Part shown: positions 34,791 to 45,406 of the stretch, in pieces
Layout: each line of letters opens with the position of its first letter
Position numbering within the stretch: position 1 is the first letter of the stretch
NCBI GenBank assembly: GCA_963807675.1
Contig: CAWECP010000002.1
Span: 744,001 to 808,000 of the forward strand
Length of the DNA stretch: 64,000 nucleotides
Direction of reading: 5' to 3'
Source: Bog-473 sp963807675
GTDB taxonomy: Bacteria; Actinomycetota; Acidimicrobiia; Acidimicrobiales; RAAP-2
Notes under the pieces: generated by a model
Told to the model about the DNA's origin: nothing
Database searches by the model: none
What the model saw: only the letters and a program-made list of their open reading frames with translations
Program-made: the position numbers and the translations under genes

Positions 34791-36442
34791 CCGACCTTGA
34801 GCTTCCCCCGCCAGCTCCAAAACGCCGAGCACCAGGTGGCCGAGGCCGGCGGGCGCATCGTCGGCCACTACTACGACATCGAGTCAGGCACCCGCACGTA
34901 CGCGGCGCGGGGCTCGGGCGGCCTGGCCGGCTTCGACATCCCGATCCCAAGAGACGGCGGCCTCCAAGACCTCCTCGCCGACGCCGCCCGGCGGCCGCCC
35001 CGCTTCGACCGGGTGATCGTGGAATCCATCTCCCGCCTGTCACGCAACTCCTCGGTCGCCTTCCGGGTCGAAGACGAGCTGCGCCAGCCGGGTGTCCGAC
35101 TGTGCGCGGCGGACGAGCCACTGGAGGAGTCCTTCGGCACCATCGTGCTGCGCCACGTGAACATCGGCATCGCCCGGGGCTACCACCACGAGCTGATGGT
35201 GAAGTCCCGCCAGGGCCAGGAGACCTCGACCCGCCAAGGCTGGCACACCGGTGGCGTCGCCCTCTACGGCTACCGCTTCGTCACCCACGACCACCCGAAC
35301 CCCCACAAGGCGAGCCGCGGCATCAACAAGCGCACCCTGGAGCTCGACCCGGTGCGTGCGCCGGTCGTGCGCGCCATCTACGACTGGTACCTGGGCGGCG
35401 GTGTCGGGCTCCTCCAGATCCGCGACCGCCTGAACGCAGATCCCGACCGCTACCCGCCGCCGGTCCCGGTCGACCCGACGACGGCGCGCGGTGCGTGGAG
35501 CCGCTCCAGCGTGTGGGAGGTGCTCCGCAACCCGAAGTACACCGGCTACCAAGTGTGGAATCGCCGGGCTCGGAAGAAAGGCCACAACCGGACCAACCCG
35601 CCCGAGGCCTGGATCTGGTCGGAAGAACCCGCCCATCCGGCCATCGTCTCTCGCCAGGAGCACGGCGCCGTCCAGGCGCGCGCCAGGGCGAACGAGCGCT
35701 CCCGACAGGGCGTGCCAGCGACCGTCGCCCGACCGACGGCCAAGCGCGACTACCTCTACCGTGGGCTCCTTCGCTGCGGCATCTGCGGGCTGCGCATGTG
35801 GGGCAACCACCGCCGCAACTCCACCTACTACTCCTGTCAGCCTTCCCACCAGCGCTCGAAGGACATCCCGGCAGACCATCCGCCGCACGTGTATCTGAAC
35901 GAGCAACGGCTCAACGACACGCTGTTCCCGTTCCTCGCCACCGCGCTCTTCGGTCCCGAACGCACCGGGTACTGGCGCGCCTGCCTCGAATCTGCGGCCG
36001 AGCCCGAGCGCGCCGCACCGGCAAAGGAGCGAGCCGAGGAGATCGAAGCCGAGATAGCGGACCTTGAACGGCGTCTCACCCGTCAGCTCGTCAACCTCGA
36101 AGCCGACGACGTGACCCCGGCTCTGCGCCGGCGCGTGGGTGAACGTGTGGCGGAGCTGGAAGACGCCATCGCCGAACGGCGCGAGCGACTGGTGGCGCTC
36201 GCCCGAGCCTCGGCGACAGAGGCGCCCACGTTGGCCGACGTCGCCCCATTGCTCGACCGCCTGCCGATCCTCGCCGCCTCGCTCGACACGGCGCCCCAGG
36301 GCGAACTACGGGCGCTGTTCGACGCGCTGCAGCTCGACGTCGTCTACCAGCCGGGCGACAGCGCGCTCGATGTCCCAGTCACCCTCTACGATCGCGGCAG
36401 CGAGACAGCCCAGAACGCCGCACAGGTTCGTGCGGAGGACTG
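34791..36442 (+). pseudogene. large serine recombinase lacking its catalytic N-terminus
   Basis: Site-specific recombinase of the large serine family. Present: end of the resolvase-like domain (PTLSFPRQLQNAEHQVAEAG, VIVESISRLSRNSS with the conserved LSR), the Recombinase domain (TRQGWHTGGVALYGYRF, SSVWEVLRNPKYTGYQVWNRR), a zinc ribbon (LRCGICGLRMWGN ... YYSCQ) and a coiled coil (KERAEEIEAEIADLERRL). Absent: the first 15-20 residues with the nucleophilic Ser (R-x-S near position 10); the frame is instead joined to another gene's fragment at 34790/34791. Strand cleavage should be impossible. The frame has no stop at its end and runs on across the antisense tRNA and into lysA by chance. Confidence 0.78.
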
Positions 36443-36444
36443 GT

Positions 36445-36519
36445 TGGCGCCCCCGGCAGGACTCGAACCTGCGCCACCGGCTCCGGAGGCCGGTGCTCTA
36501 TCCGCTGAGCTACGGGGGC
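36445..36519 (-). tRNA. tRNA-Arg (anticodon CCG), CCA encoded
   Basis: Complete cloverleaf on the minus strand: 7-bp acceptor stem GCCCCCG/CGGGGGC, D-arm GCTC...GAGC, anticodon stem CCGGC/GCCGG around loop CTCCGGA (anticodon CCG), T-arm GCAGG-TTCGAGT-CCTGC, discriminator G and encoded CCA. 72 bases without CCA. It reads CGG codons, which are abundant here. Its 3' end abuts the recombinase and forms the right boundary of the island; lysA starts 123 bases away on the other strand. Confidence 0.95.
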
Positions 36520-36641
36520 GAGACGGCGCCCGCGCCGGTGCGCGGGCAGGGGACGATGGTACTCGTCGTGCACCGGCCCGAGTCCCGCTCGCGGCGCCAG
36601 CCTTCGCGACCGGCGCGAACCCTGCCCTAACCTGCATCCCC

Positions 36642-37949
36642 ATGCCGGTCGACCACGATGTCGTCACCGCACCCCCGGAGTGGCACCTCCTGCCGCGCAC
36701 GGCGGAGGTCGACGAAAAAGGCCACCTGCACGTGGGTGGCGTCGACGTGCTCGAGCTGGCGGCCGAATTCGGCACGCCCCTGTTCGTCTACGACGAGGCG
36801 CACCTGCGCCACGCCTGCCGCCAGGCGGTGGCGGCCTGGGGCGACGGGGTCGCTTACGCCACCAAGGCGTTCCTGTGCCGTGCCATGGCCCGCCTGGCTC
36901 ATGAGGAGGGCATGCACCTCGATGTGGCCTCGGGCGGCGAGATGCACGTCGCCTTGTCGGCCGGTGTGCCGGCTGAGCGGCTCGTGCTGCACGGCAACAA
37001 CAAGTCGGTCGACGAGTTGGCGCTCGCGCTCGGGGCCGGGGTCGGGCGGATCGTCGTGGACTCCTTCGACGAGGTCGCCCGGATCGGCGGCCTGCTCGAA
37101 TCGTCCCCACCCGCGGCCGAGCGGCCGCGCGTGCTGGTGCGGGTGACGCCCGGCGTCGAGGCCCACTCCCACGAGTTCGTCCGCACCGGGCAGGAGGATT
37201 CCAAGTTCGGATTCTCCGTCTCCTCGGGCGCCGCGGCGGAGGCGGTGGCCGCGCTCGAGCTCTTGCCCGGCGTCGAGCTGGTCGGCGTCCATGCGCACAT
37301 CGGCAGCCAGGTCTTCGACGCCTCCCTGTTCGAGCAGGCGGGCGAGGTGCTCGGCGCGTTCTTCGCCCCGCTCGGGCTCCCCGAGCTGGTCGTCGGCGGC
37401 GGGCTCGGCGTGGCCTACCTCAACGGGGAGTCGGCGCCGACCCAGGCCGAGTGGGCCGAGGCCACTCGCAGCGCCTGCGCCAAGGTGGGGGTCGACCCGG
37501 CCGCCCGCATCACGGCGGAGCCCGGCCGCTCCATCGTCGCCACCGCCGGCATCACCCTCTACACCGTGGGCACGGTCAAGCACCTGCCGGGCATCCGCAC
37601 CTACGTCAGCGTCGACGGCGGCATGAGCGACAACCCGCGGCCGGTGCTCTACGGCAGCGGCTACGAGGCCTTCCTGCCCCGGTCGACCGGCGCGGCGCGG
37701 ACCCGCCCGGTGCGGGTGGTTGGCAAGCACTGCGAGAGCGGCGACTTCGTGGTGCCCGACGCGTTCGTGCCCGACGACCTCGAGGTGGGCGACGTCCTGG
37801 CCACGCCGGTCACCGGTGCCTACGGCTACGCCATGGCCTCCAATTACAACAAGGTGCCGCGCCCCGCCGTGGTGTTCGTGGCCGAGGGCTCCGCCCGGGT
37901 GGCCGTGCGGCGCGAGACGGTCGACGACCTGTTGGGACTCGACCGCTGA
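36642..37949 (+). CDS. lysA: diaminopimelate decarboxylase
   Basis: PLP enzyme converting meso-diaminopimelate to L-lysine, last step of lysine synthesis. Alanine-racemase-like barrel with Schiff-base K75 in VAYATKAF, LVLHGNNKS, the substrate loop HIGSQVFD, GGGLGVAYLNGE binding phosphate, AEPGRSIV, and the C-terminal CESGDFV with the catalytic Cys. GAYGYAMASNYNKVPRPAVV is a family hallmark. ATG 36642 is taken as start: earlier codons belong to tRNA-antisense and intergenic sequence. 435 residues, normal. First gene of the lysA-hom-thrC-rho block, although the reverse FtsX gene intervenes; the stop is only three bases from the convergent FtsX stop. Confidence 0.93.
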   Translation: MPVDHDVVTAPPEWHLLPRTAEVDEKGHLHVGGVDVLELAAEFGTPLFVYDEAHLRHACRQAVAAWGDGVAYATKAFLCRAMARLAHEEGMHLDVASGGEMHVALSAGVPAERLVLHGNNKSVDELALALGAGVGRIVVDSFDEVARIGGLLESSPPAAERPRVLVRVTPGVEAHSHEFVRTGQEDSKFGFSVSSGAAAEAVAALELLPGVELVGVHAHIGSQVFDASLFEQAGEVLGAFFAPLGLPELVVGGGLGVAYLNGESAPTQAEWAEATRSACAKVGVDPAARITAEPGRSIVATAGITLYTVGTVKHLPGIRTYVSVDGGMSDNPRPVLYGSGYEAFLPRSTGAARTRPVRVVGKHCESGDFVVPDAFVPDDLEVGDVLATPVTGAYGYAMASNYNKVPRPAVVFVAEGSARVAVRRETVDDLLGLDR

Positions 37950-37952
37950 GCG

Positions 37953-40365
37953 TCACTCGGCCGCGAGGAGTGACGCTGCTTTGGCGCGTGACGCCACCAG
38001 CGCCGGCCCGACGGCCAGCACGTTGGCGACCACCAGCGTTCCGGCGGCGATGGACGCCACGACCCACGCCTTGACGGTGGGGTCTGCCCCCACGCCGAGG
38101 TTCGTCGCGAAGGCGTCCCAGACCAGCCGGCCGGCGGCGATGCCCAGTGGCACGCCGAGCACGATGCCGATGACGGCGATGGTGGTGGTCTGCCAGGTGA
38201 TGGACAGGGCGATCTGACGCCGGACGAAGCCAAGTGACTTCAACAGCCCCATCTCCCGGCGCCGCTGGCTCAGGCTCGACAGCAACATGTGGAGCAGGGT
38301 GGCCACACCGAATAGGACGACGACCAGGCCGAAGATCAGCGGGAAGTTGACCGCCTCACCGAAGTTGACCAGATCGGTGGGCGGCTGCGGGAAGGTCACC
38401 TGGCCCGAGTAGTCCCGGTTCAGGCCGGCCAGGGCCGCCGCGCCCCCGGTGCCGGGCGCGCTGCGAACCAGGAATGCGCCGTTGTGGGCGACGAGCGACT
38501 TGACGAGGCAGGTGCGACCCGGGGCGCCGCCCGGGCAGGTTCCTCCAAGAAACCCCTCCAGGGTGAAGACCGCGCCCGTTCCCAGCCCCTGGGTGTTGAA
38601 GTTGGGCGGGAGCACCGCTGAGCCCACCACCCGGAAGGTCCGGGCCCTCGTCGTCGGATCGCCCGATCCGGGCAGCGCAATGCGCACCGTCGAGCCGACC
38701 CGGGCACCCACCTCGCGCATCGTCTTCGTCCCAAGCACGACCTCGTCGGCGCTCGCCGGAGGTCGGCCGTCGACGGTCGTGACGAGGAGCGGGCCCCGGA
38801 CCGTCTGCCCGGCCACGGCGTTGACCACGTGGCCATCGATGGTCACCGCGCCACCGACGCCGGCCGTGATGGCCGTAATGCCGGGTCGTTCGACGGCCTG
38901 GAGCAGTTGCTCGCCCTGGGCCAGCGACCCGGTGCCGTTGGTCGCGATCGACGCATCGAAGTCCTGCCCGTATTGCGAGGGTGAATCCGTCAGGTGGGTC
39001 AGGCTCGCCCCGAAGACGGCGGTGCCGCAGAGGACCGTCACCGCCAGGACCGCACCGACGAGGGCCGAGCTGACCGGTACGGCCGTGCCCCCGCGCCCGC
39101 GCTCCAAGGCGTTGCGGATGCCGATGAGCGCGCTCGGTGGTGCGCCCGACGCAGTCAGGAAGGCGACGACCCGTGACGGACGTACGACCGGCTCGTCGTC
39201 GCGCCGCGAGACCAGGCGTGCCGCCCGGGTGGCGGGCCAGACGCCGAGGGCCAGCACGACGACGACCGCCACGGCCGCGCCGGCGACGAAGAGCAGGGCG
39301 TCGAAGTCGAATCCAGGCGCCGGGTCGGCGAGTCTCGCCTCGCCGACGGGGAAGAACACGGAGAGCAACGTGGCGAGGAGCACGCCCCCGGCCGTACCGG
39401 CGATGGCGATGGCGAGCGTGCGTGCCATGGTGAGCGTGAACAGCTGCCCTCGCGTGGCGCCCAGTGAACCGAGCACGGGGTACTCGTCCGCCTCCAGGGC
39501 CGTCTGACGGGCCAGCGCCTGCGCCAGGACGATGATCCCGACCAGCGCCGCCAGGGCGGTGAGGATCCACCACCCGACCGCCTGGGGAGCGATGGAGGTC
39601 GTGATGGAGTTGGCCAGCGCGTCGAGATCCGAGGGGGAGAGGCCTCCGTGGCGCACGCCCGGACTCGAAGCGGGGCAGGCTGGCGTCTCCGTGGCGCAAC
39701 CGGAAGAAGTACTCGTTGAGGGCGAACGTCTCGGGGTTGTACCTGCGGGCGAAGCTCCCCGTGACGTACACGTCGTAAGTGGGCGAGCCTGACGTCGCTG
39801 GGAACTCGATCTCGGAGATCGACAAACCGACCACGTGCAACGTGACGTCCGGTCCGTCGGGAGTGAGGTTGGCGTTGCTCAGCACGGCCGCCCGCTGGGA
39901 CGACGCCACCAGCGGGACGCGCAGCACGCTGCCGACATGGACCCCCAACGCTTGGAGGTTCTCCGAGGCCAGAACCTGACCCGGGTCCGACTGGTCCGGC
40001 CAGCTGCCGCTCACGAGCTTGACCATCTGCGTCAGTCGCGCCGGGGAGACCTCGTCGAGGGCGAAGTCGTTGACATTGATAGGGCGGCAGGCACACGTCG
40101 GAGGGCCGCTCACCGGTGTGACGACCCGCGTCACTGACGCCACCTCCGGCAGGGACGCCGCCCGCGGCACCGCCTGGACACTGTAGAAGAAGGCGTCGTA
40201 TCCGTGGGCTGCCTCGAACCGAGGGAATGCGGTCGCCGTCCTGCGGGCCGTTGCGGCCCCGGCCAACACGAGGCCGACCACCACCGCGGTGAGGAGCGTC
40301 AGGGCCAGCCAGGAGCGCCAACGATGCCGCGCGCCCGCCTTGAGCATCATTCGGAGAAACGACAC
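37953..40365 (-). CDS. FtsX-family ABC permease (two FtsX domains), frameshifted near 39670
   Basis: About 800 residues in two phases. The first part begins FLRMMLKAGARHRWRSWLALTLLTAVVVGLVLAGAATARR (TM1, inside-positive), followed by an extracytoplasmic MacB-like domain. Near 39670 the frame shifts (ASLPRFE to RHGGLSPSDLDALANSI) and continues with FtsX domain 1 (WILTALAALVGIIVLAQALARQ), a mid helix and second periplasmic part, and FtsX domain 2 (LLHMLLSSLSQRRREMGLLKSLGFVRRQI) to 37953. Such permeases work with a MacB/LolD-type ATPase in lipoprotein or peptide export; no ATPase gene is adjacent. The likely promoter is shared with divergent hom. Confidence 0.8.
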
Positions 40366-40550
40366 AGGACCTCCTGGGCGTCAGTGTGGCCCGGCACGGG
40401 TGACCGCTCAAGGAAGCCAGCCCGCAGGGCCGGATCGTGGTAGCACCACCGACCAGGCCGGCTCGGTGACCCGCGCCACGCCGGCACAACGTGGGCCATC
40501 GTCAGGTGAAAAGGGCAGGTCACCGCGCGGGCAGCCTGTACCGTGGCGAG

Positions 40551-41962
40551 GTGACCGCCGCCAGGGCCAGGGCCGCCACCGACGGCGAGCCGGCTGATCG
40601 CACGAAGGGCCAGCCGCAACCGCACCCGCACCCGGTGCCCACGGTGCGGGTGGCGTTGCTCGGCTGCGGCAACGTCGGCGGCGCCCTGGCCGACATCCTC
40701 CTCACCCGCGCCGACGACGTGGCCGCCCGGACCGGTCATCCGCTTCGAGCTGGTCGGCATCGCCGTCGCCCATCCCGACAAGCCCCGCCCGTCGTCCGTC
40801 GACCGCGAGCTGGTCGGCACCGACGCCGCCGCCCTGGTCGCGCGCGACGACGTCGACGTGGTGGTCGAGGTGATCGGGGGCCTGCATCCCGCCCACGAGT
40901 TGGTGGAGGCCGCCCTGCGCAACGGCAAGCCCGTCGTCACCGCCAACAAGGCGTTGCTCGCCGTGGCCGGTGCCGAGCTGGCCGAGGTGGCCGCCGCCGC
41001 CGGGGTGGACCTGCTCTACGAGGCGGCCGTGGCCGGCGCCATCCCCGTCATCCGCCCCTCCGGGAGTCGTTGGCGGGCGAGCAGATCGTGCGCGTCATGG
41101 GGATCGTCAACGGCACGACCAACTACATCCTCACCCGCATGGAGGAGGAGGGCGCGAGCTACGACGACGTCCTGAAGGAGGCGCAGCAGCTCGGCCTGGC
41201 CGAGCGCGACCCGAGCGCCGACGTGGACGGCCACGACGCCGCCGCCAAGGCCGCCATCCTGGCCTCCCTCGCCTTCGGCTCCGACGTGGTCGACGCCGAC
41301 GTGCACCGCGAGGGCATCAGCGGGCTCAGCGCGGCCGACGTCGCCTACGCCAACAAGCTCGGTTACTCGGTCAAGCTCCTCGCCGTGGCCGAGCTCGTCG
41401 ACGGCGGCCCCGAGGTCTCGGTGCGCGTGCACCCGGCCATGGTCCCGCGCACGCACCCGCTGGCCGCGGTGCGCGGCGCCTTCAACGCCGTCTTCGTCGA
41501 GGGCGCGGTGAGCGGCGAGCTCATGCTCTACGGGCGCGGCGCCGGGGGCGGCCCGACGGCCAGCGCCATGCTGGGCGATCTGGTCGACGCCTCGCGGAAT
41601 CTCCTGGCCGGCGCGCCCGCTCCGGCTCCCAAGCGCACCTCCACGACGGTGCGCGACCAGAACGACATGCGCTCGGCTTTCTACCTGAGCATGGACGTGG
41701 CCGACCGCCCCGGCGTGCTGGCCGCCGTGGCCAAGATCTTCGGGGACCACCAGGTCTCCATCCGGGCCATGGAGCAGGTGGGCCTGGCCGAGGAGGCCCG
41801 CCTCATCTTCCTCACCCACGTGGCCCGGGAGGGCGACCTGCTGGCCACCATCGACGAGCTGCGCAAGCTCCAGGCCGTGGACCGGGTGAGCGGCGTGCTG
41901 CGCGTCATCGGTGAGCACGAGGACGGGCGGACGCCGGACGGCGCCAGAAGCGGGGCGGCGCC

Positions 41963-41966
<4 letters not shown>
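40551..41966 (+). CDS. hom: homoserine dehydrogenase, with two compensating frameshifts
   Basis: NADP-dependent reduction of aspartate semialdehyde to homoserine, the branch to threonine and methionine. NAD motif VALLGCGNVGGALADIL, then after a shift near 40735 IRFELVGIAVAHPDKPRP and VVVEVIGGLHPAHELVEAALRNGKPVVTANKALLA; a second shift near 41065 returns to the first phase at SLAGEQIVRVMGIVNGTTNYILTRM, catalytic Asp/Lys region DVDGHDAAAKAAILA and YANKLGYSVKLLA. The C-terminal ACT domain (SAFYLSMDVADRPGVLAAVAKIFGDH) gives threonine feedback. The GTG start at 40551 follows a -10-like TACCGT (40539-40544) by six bases, so the transcript may be leaderless. Stop overlaps thrC in GTGA. Confidence 0.88.
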
Positions 41967-43050
<1,084 letters not shown>

Positions 43051-43077
43051 CGGAAAACTCTCGGAACCGGGGGTGTG

Positions 43078-43106
43078 TTGGCATCGCCCGTCCGTCCGGC
43101 TACAGT
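43078..43106 (+). promoter_or_regulatory. rho promoter
   Basis: TTGGCA (43078-43083), a 17-base spacer, and TACAGT (43101-43106), a good housekeeping-type promoter for actinobacteria. Predicted start near 43113 gives a leader of about 170 bases before the rho ATG, with inverted repeats GCGCTT-AG-AAGCGC (43122-43135) and a hairpin at 43192-43212. Confidence 0.6.
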
Positions 43107-43191
43107 CGTGACATCCCCTCTGCGCTTAGAAGCGCTCTCCGCGGGTACAAGCGGTCCCGGGAGAGCATGACGCAGAGGTGATCCCGGGGGA

Positions 43192-43212
43192 GGGAATTCA
43201 CACGCGAATCCC
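43192..43212 (+). other. hairpin in rho leader
   Basis: GGGAATTC (43192-43199), loop ACACGC, GAATCCC (43206-43212): a stem with one bulged base, flanked by purine-rich GGGGGAGG and pyrimidine-rich CTCCTCCC that can extend it. It lies about 70 bases before the rho ATG. rho mRNAs are autoregulated in other bacteria by leader termination, so this may contribute; the evidence is positional only. Confidence 0.35.
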
Positions 43213-43284
43213 TTCTCCTCCCTGAAATTTCTTCGTCTCGCGCGGACAAACCGGGCGGGCGATGACCCTCTCAAGAGGAGTCCG

Positions 43285-45050
43285 ATGACTGCGGAACAGC
43301 AGCTCGAACGATCGGTTCTCGAAGGCAAGGAGCGAGACGAGCTCAGTGCCATCGCCCAGGCCATGTCGCTCAAGACGACGTCCAGGACGAAGAAGGCCGA
43401 CATCATTGATCAGATCCTCCATGCGACCGGCGTCACCTCGGGTTCGAACGGTGCCGGGCCACCGGCGGGCGGCAGCAACGGGGCCAGGCGCCCGCGCAAC
43501 TGCCGCACCGGCCGGCCACGACACGCCCGGGCGGAGACGCCAGCCGCTGCGTCGCCGCGACGGCGGGGGCCGGGCGCTCCGCGGCGTGCCCGCCGGGGAC
43601 GCCCTCCGGCCGAGCCGCCGCCCCGCGGCCATCGCACCGCCGAGGCGGCACCCGCCGGCGACGCCGGGCCGGCCGTCTTCGTCGAGCCGCCCGAGCTGGC
43701 CGACGGCGCCGGCCGGCGCCGCCGCACCAGAACGGGCAGGGCAGAACAGACCAGGAGCGGCAACCGCAACCAGACAACAACCAGAACAACCAGAACCGTC
43801 AGCACCGACGGCGAGGTGGGCAACCGCCGCAGCCGCCGGCGCCGCGGGCGCGACCGTGGGAGCCGCGGCGGCGGCGAGCTGCAGGGCGGCGGCAGCAGGA
43901 CCAGCCGTACACGGGCGAGCTGGTCGAGGTGAAGGGGATGCTCGACCTGCGCGACGAGGGCTACGGCTTCCTGCGTTGCGAGGCTACCTGCCGTCGTCCA
44001 AGGACGTCTACGTCTCCATAAGCCAGGCCCGCAAGTTCGCGCTGCGGCGCGGTGACTACGTCGAGGGCGCGTGCCGGCCGGCGTCGAACAACGAGAAGTA
44101 CCCGGCGCTGCTGCGCATCGACACCGTCGTCGGGCCTGGACCCCGAGGAGGCGCGCAACCGGCCACGGTTCGAGGACCTGACCCCGCTGTTCCCCGACTC
44201 GCGGTTGAATCTCGAGATGCCGGGCGACAAGGACAACCTCACGGCGCGCATCGTCGACCTGCTCTCGCCGATCGGCAAGGGGCAGCGCGGCATGATCGTG
44301 TCGCCCCCGAAGGCCGGCAAGACGACGGTCATGAAGCAGATCGCCCACTCCATCGAGGCCAACAATCCCGAGGTGCACCTCATGGTGCTGCTCGTCGACG
44401 AGCGGCCCGAGGAAGTCACCGACATGCGGCGTTCCGTGAAGGGCGAGGTGATCGCGTCGACCTTCGACCGGCCCGCCGACGAGCACACCCAGGTGGCCGA
44501 GCTCGCCATCGAGCGGGCCAAGCGGCTGGTCGAGGTGGGCCGGGACGTCGTCATCATCCTCGACGGCATCACCCGCCTCGCCCGGGCCTACAACCTGGCC
44601 GCGCCGGCCACCGGCCGGATCATGTCCGGTGGTGTCGACTCGGGCGCGCTCTACCCGCCCAAGAAGTTCTTCGGCGCCGCCCGCAACGTCGAGGAGGGGG
44701 GCTCGCTGACCATTCTGGCCTCGGCCCTGGTCGAGACCGGTTCGAAGATGGACGAGGTCATCTTCGAGGAGTTCAAGGGCACCGGCAACATGGAGCTGCG
44801 GCTCGACCGACGGCTCTCGGAGCGCCGGCTCTACCCGGCCATCGACGTCAACGCCAGCTCGACCCGCCACGAGGAGCTCCTGTTCGAGCGCGGCCAGCTC
44901 CAGCAGGTGTGGAAGCTGCGCCGGGTGCTCAACGCGCTGGCCAGCGACGGCAAGGACGCCGCCGGGCTCGAGCTGCTGATGGACAAGATCCGGACCACGT
45001 CGAGCAACGACGAGTTCCTGGCGGAAATCGCCAAGGGCCCCGGGACCTGA
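43285..45050 (+). CDS. rho: transcription termination factor Rho, frameshifted
   Basis: Hexameric RNA helicase for termination. ATG 43285 follows AGAGGAG. Rho_N domain: LERSVLEGKERDELSAIAQAMSLKTTSRTKKADIIDQIL. Then an Arg/Gly/Asn-rich low-complexity insert (about 43450-43910), typical of actinobacteria, in which the phase changes. The RNA-binding cold-shock domain starts GELVEVKGMLDLRDEGYGFLR and is interrupted by indels near 43975 and 44130. From about 44140 the motor is intact: VSPPKAGKTTVMKQI (Walker A), LLVDERPEEVTDMRRSV, VVIILDGITRLARAYN (Walker B), GGSLTILASALVETGSKMD, and the R-loop LDRRLSERRLYPAID. It ends IAKGPGT. Essential or near-essential gene, so the breaks are probably technical. 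Confidence 0.9.
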
Positions 45051-45076
45051 CCGCGACGGCTGCCGCACGCGACCCG

Positions 45077-45082
45077 TACACT
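45077..45082 (+). promoter_or_regulatory. candidate -10 box of rpmE
   Basis: TACACT between rho and rpmE, 26 bases before the rpmE ATG, with GGAG about eight bases before the start. No clear -35, so read-through from rho may also occur. Confidence 0.35.
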
Positions 45083-45108
45083 GGTCCGACCACTTCGACT
45101 GGAGAACC

Positions 45109-45350
45109 ATGAAGACCGACATCCACCCCGACTACGTAGACGCCACAGTCAAGTGCTCGTGCGGCAACACCTTCATGACGCACTCGACCAAGGCCGATCT
45201 CCACGTCGAGCTGTGCAACGAGTGCCACCCCTTCTTCACCGGCAAGCAGAAGCTGGTCGACTCCGGTGGCCGGGTGGAGCGCTTCCAGCGCCGCTACGGC
45301 GAGCGCAAGGGCGGGCCAAGGCCAAGCCCGCCGACTCGGCGCAGGACTGA
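45109..45350 (+). CDS. rpmE: 50S ribosomal protein L31, zinc-binding type
   Basis: Bacterial L31 of about 79 residues: MKTDIHPDYVDATVKCSCGNTFMTHST with C-x-C, then VELCNECHPFFTGKQKLVDSGGRVERFQRRYG with C-x-x-C, so it has the four-Cys zinc form used when zinc is plentiful. A one-base shift near 45315, in a run of G's, moves the end into another phase, giving RAKAKPADSAQD and a stop at 45350. The other phase runs on into prfA. Position between rho and prfA is the standard actinobacterial order. Confidence 0.9.
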
Positions 45351-45406
45351 GCCGCGGCGCGGCGCCCGTCCCGCGGCGGCGCCCCCGCGAGCCGTAGCGT
45401 TCTCCC

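Larger units (their letters stand above)
27654..36519. mobile_element. putative tRNA-Arg-integrated genomic island, about 8.9 kb
   Basis: Bounded on the right by an intact tRNA-Arg(CCG) whose 3' end points into the island, and on the left by a directly repeated, decayed copy of that tRNA's 3' half. A large serine recombinase gene abuts the tRNA, and cargo includes a DrrAB-type exporter with TetR regulator, PanE-like reductase, DUF2786 protein and AbiE toxin-antitoxin genes. Right of the tRNA the order returns to conserved core genes (lysA, hom, thrC, rho). The repeats differ at several sites and the recombinase lacks its catalytic end, so the element looks old and fixed. The left part (TetR to PanE) could be older chromosome rather than cargo. 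Confidence 0.6.

Noticed and set aside
34608..37949. A single 1113-codon frame joining a recombinase to diaminopimelate decarboxylase
   Set aside because: An intact antisense tRNA-Arg and an intergenic stretch lie in the middle; LysA has its own ATG at 36642 and normal length. The open frame is a high-GC coincidence.
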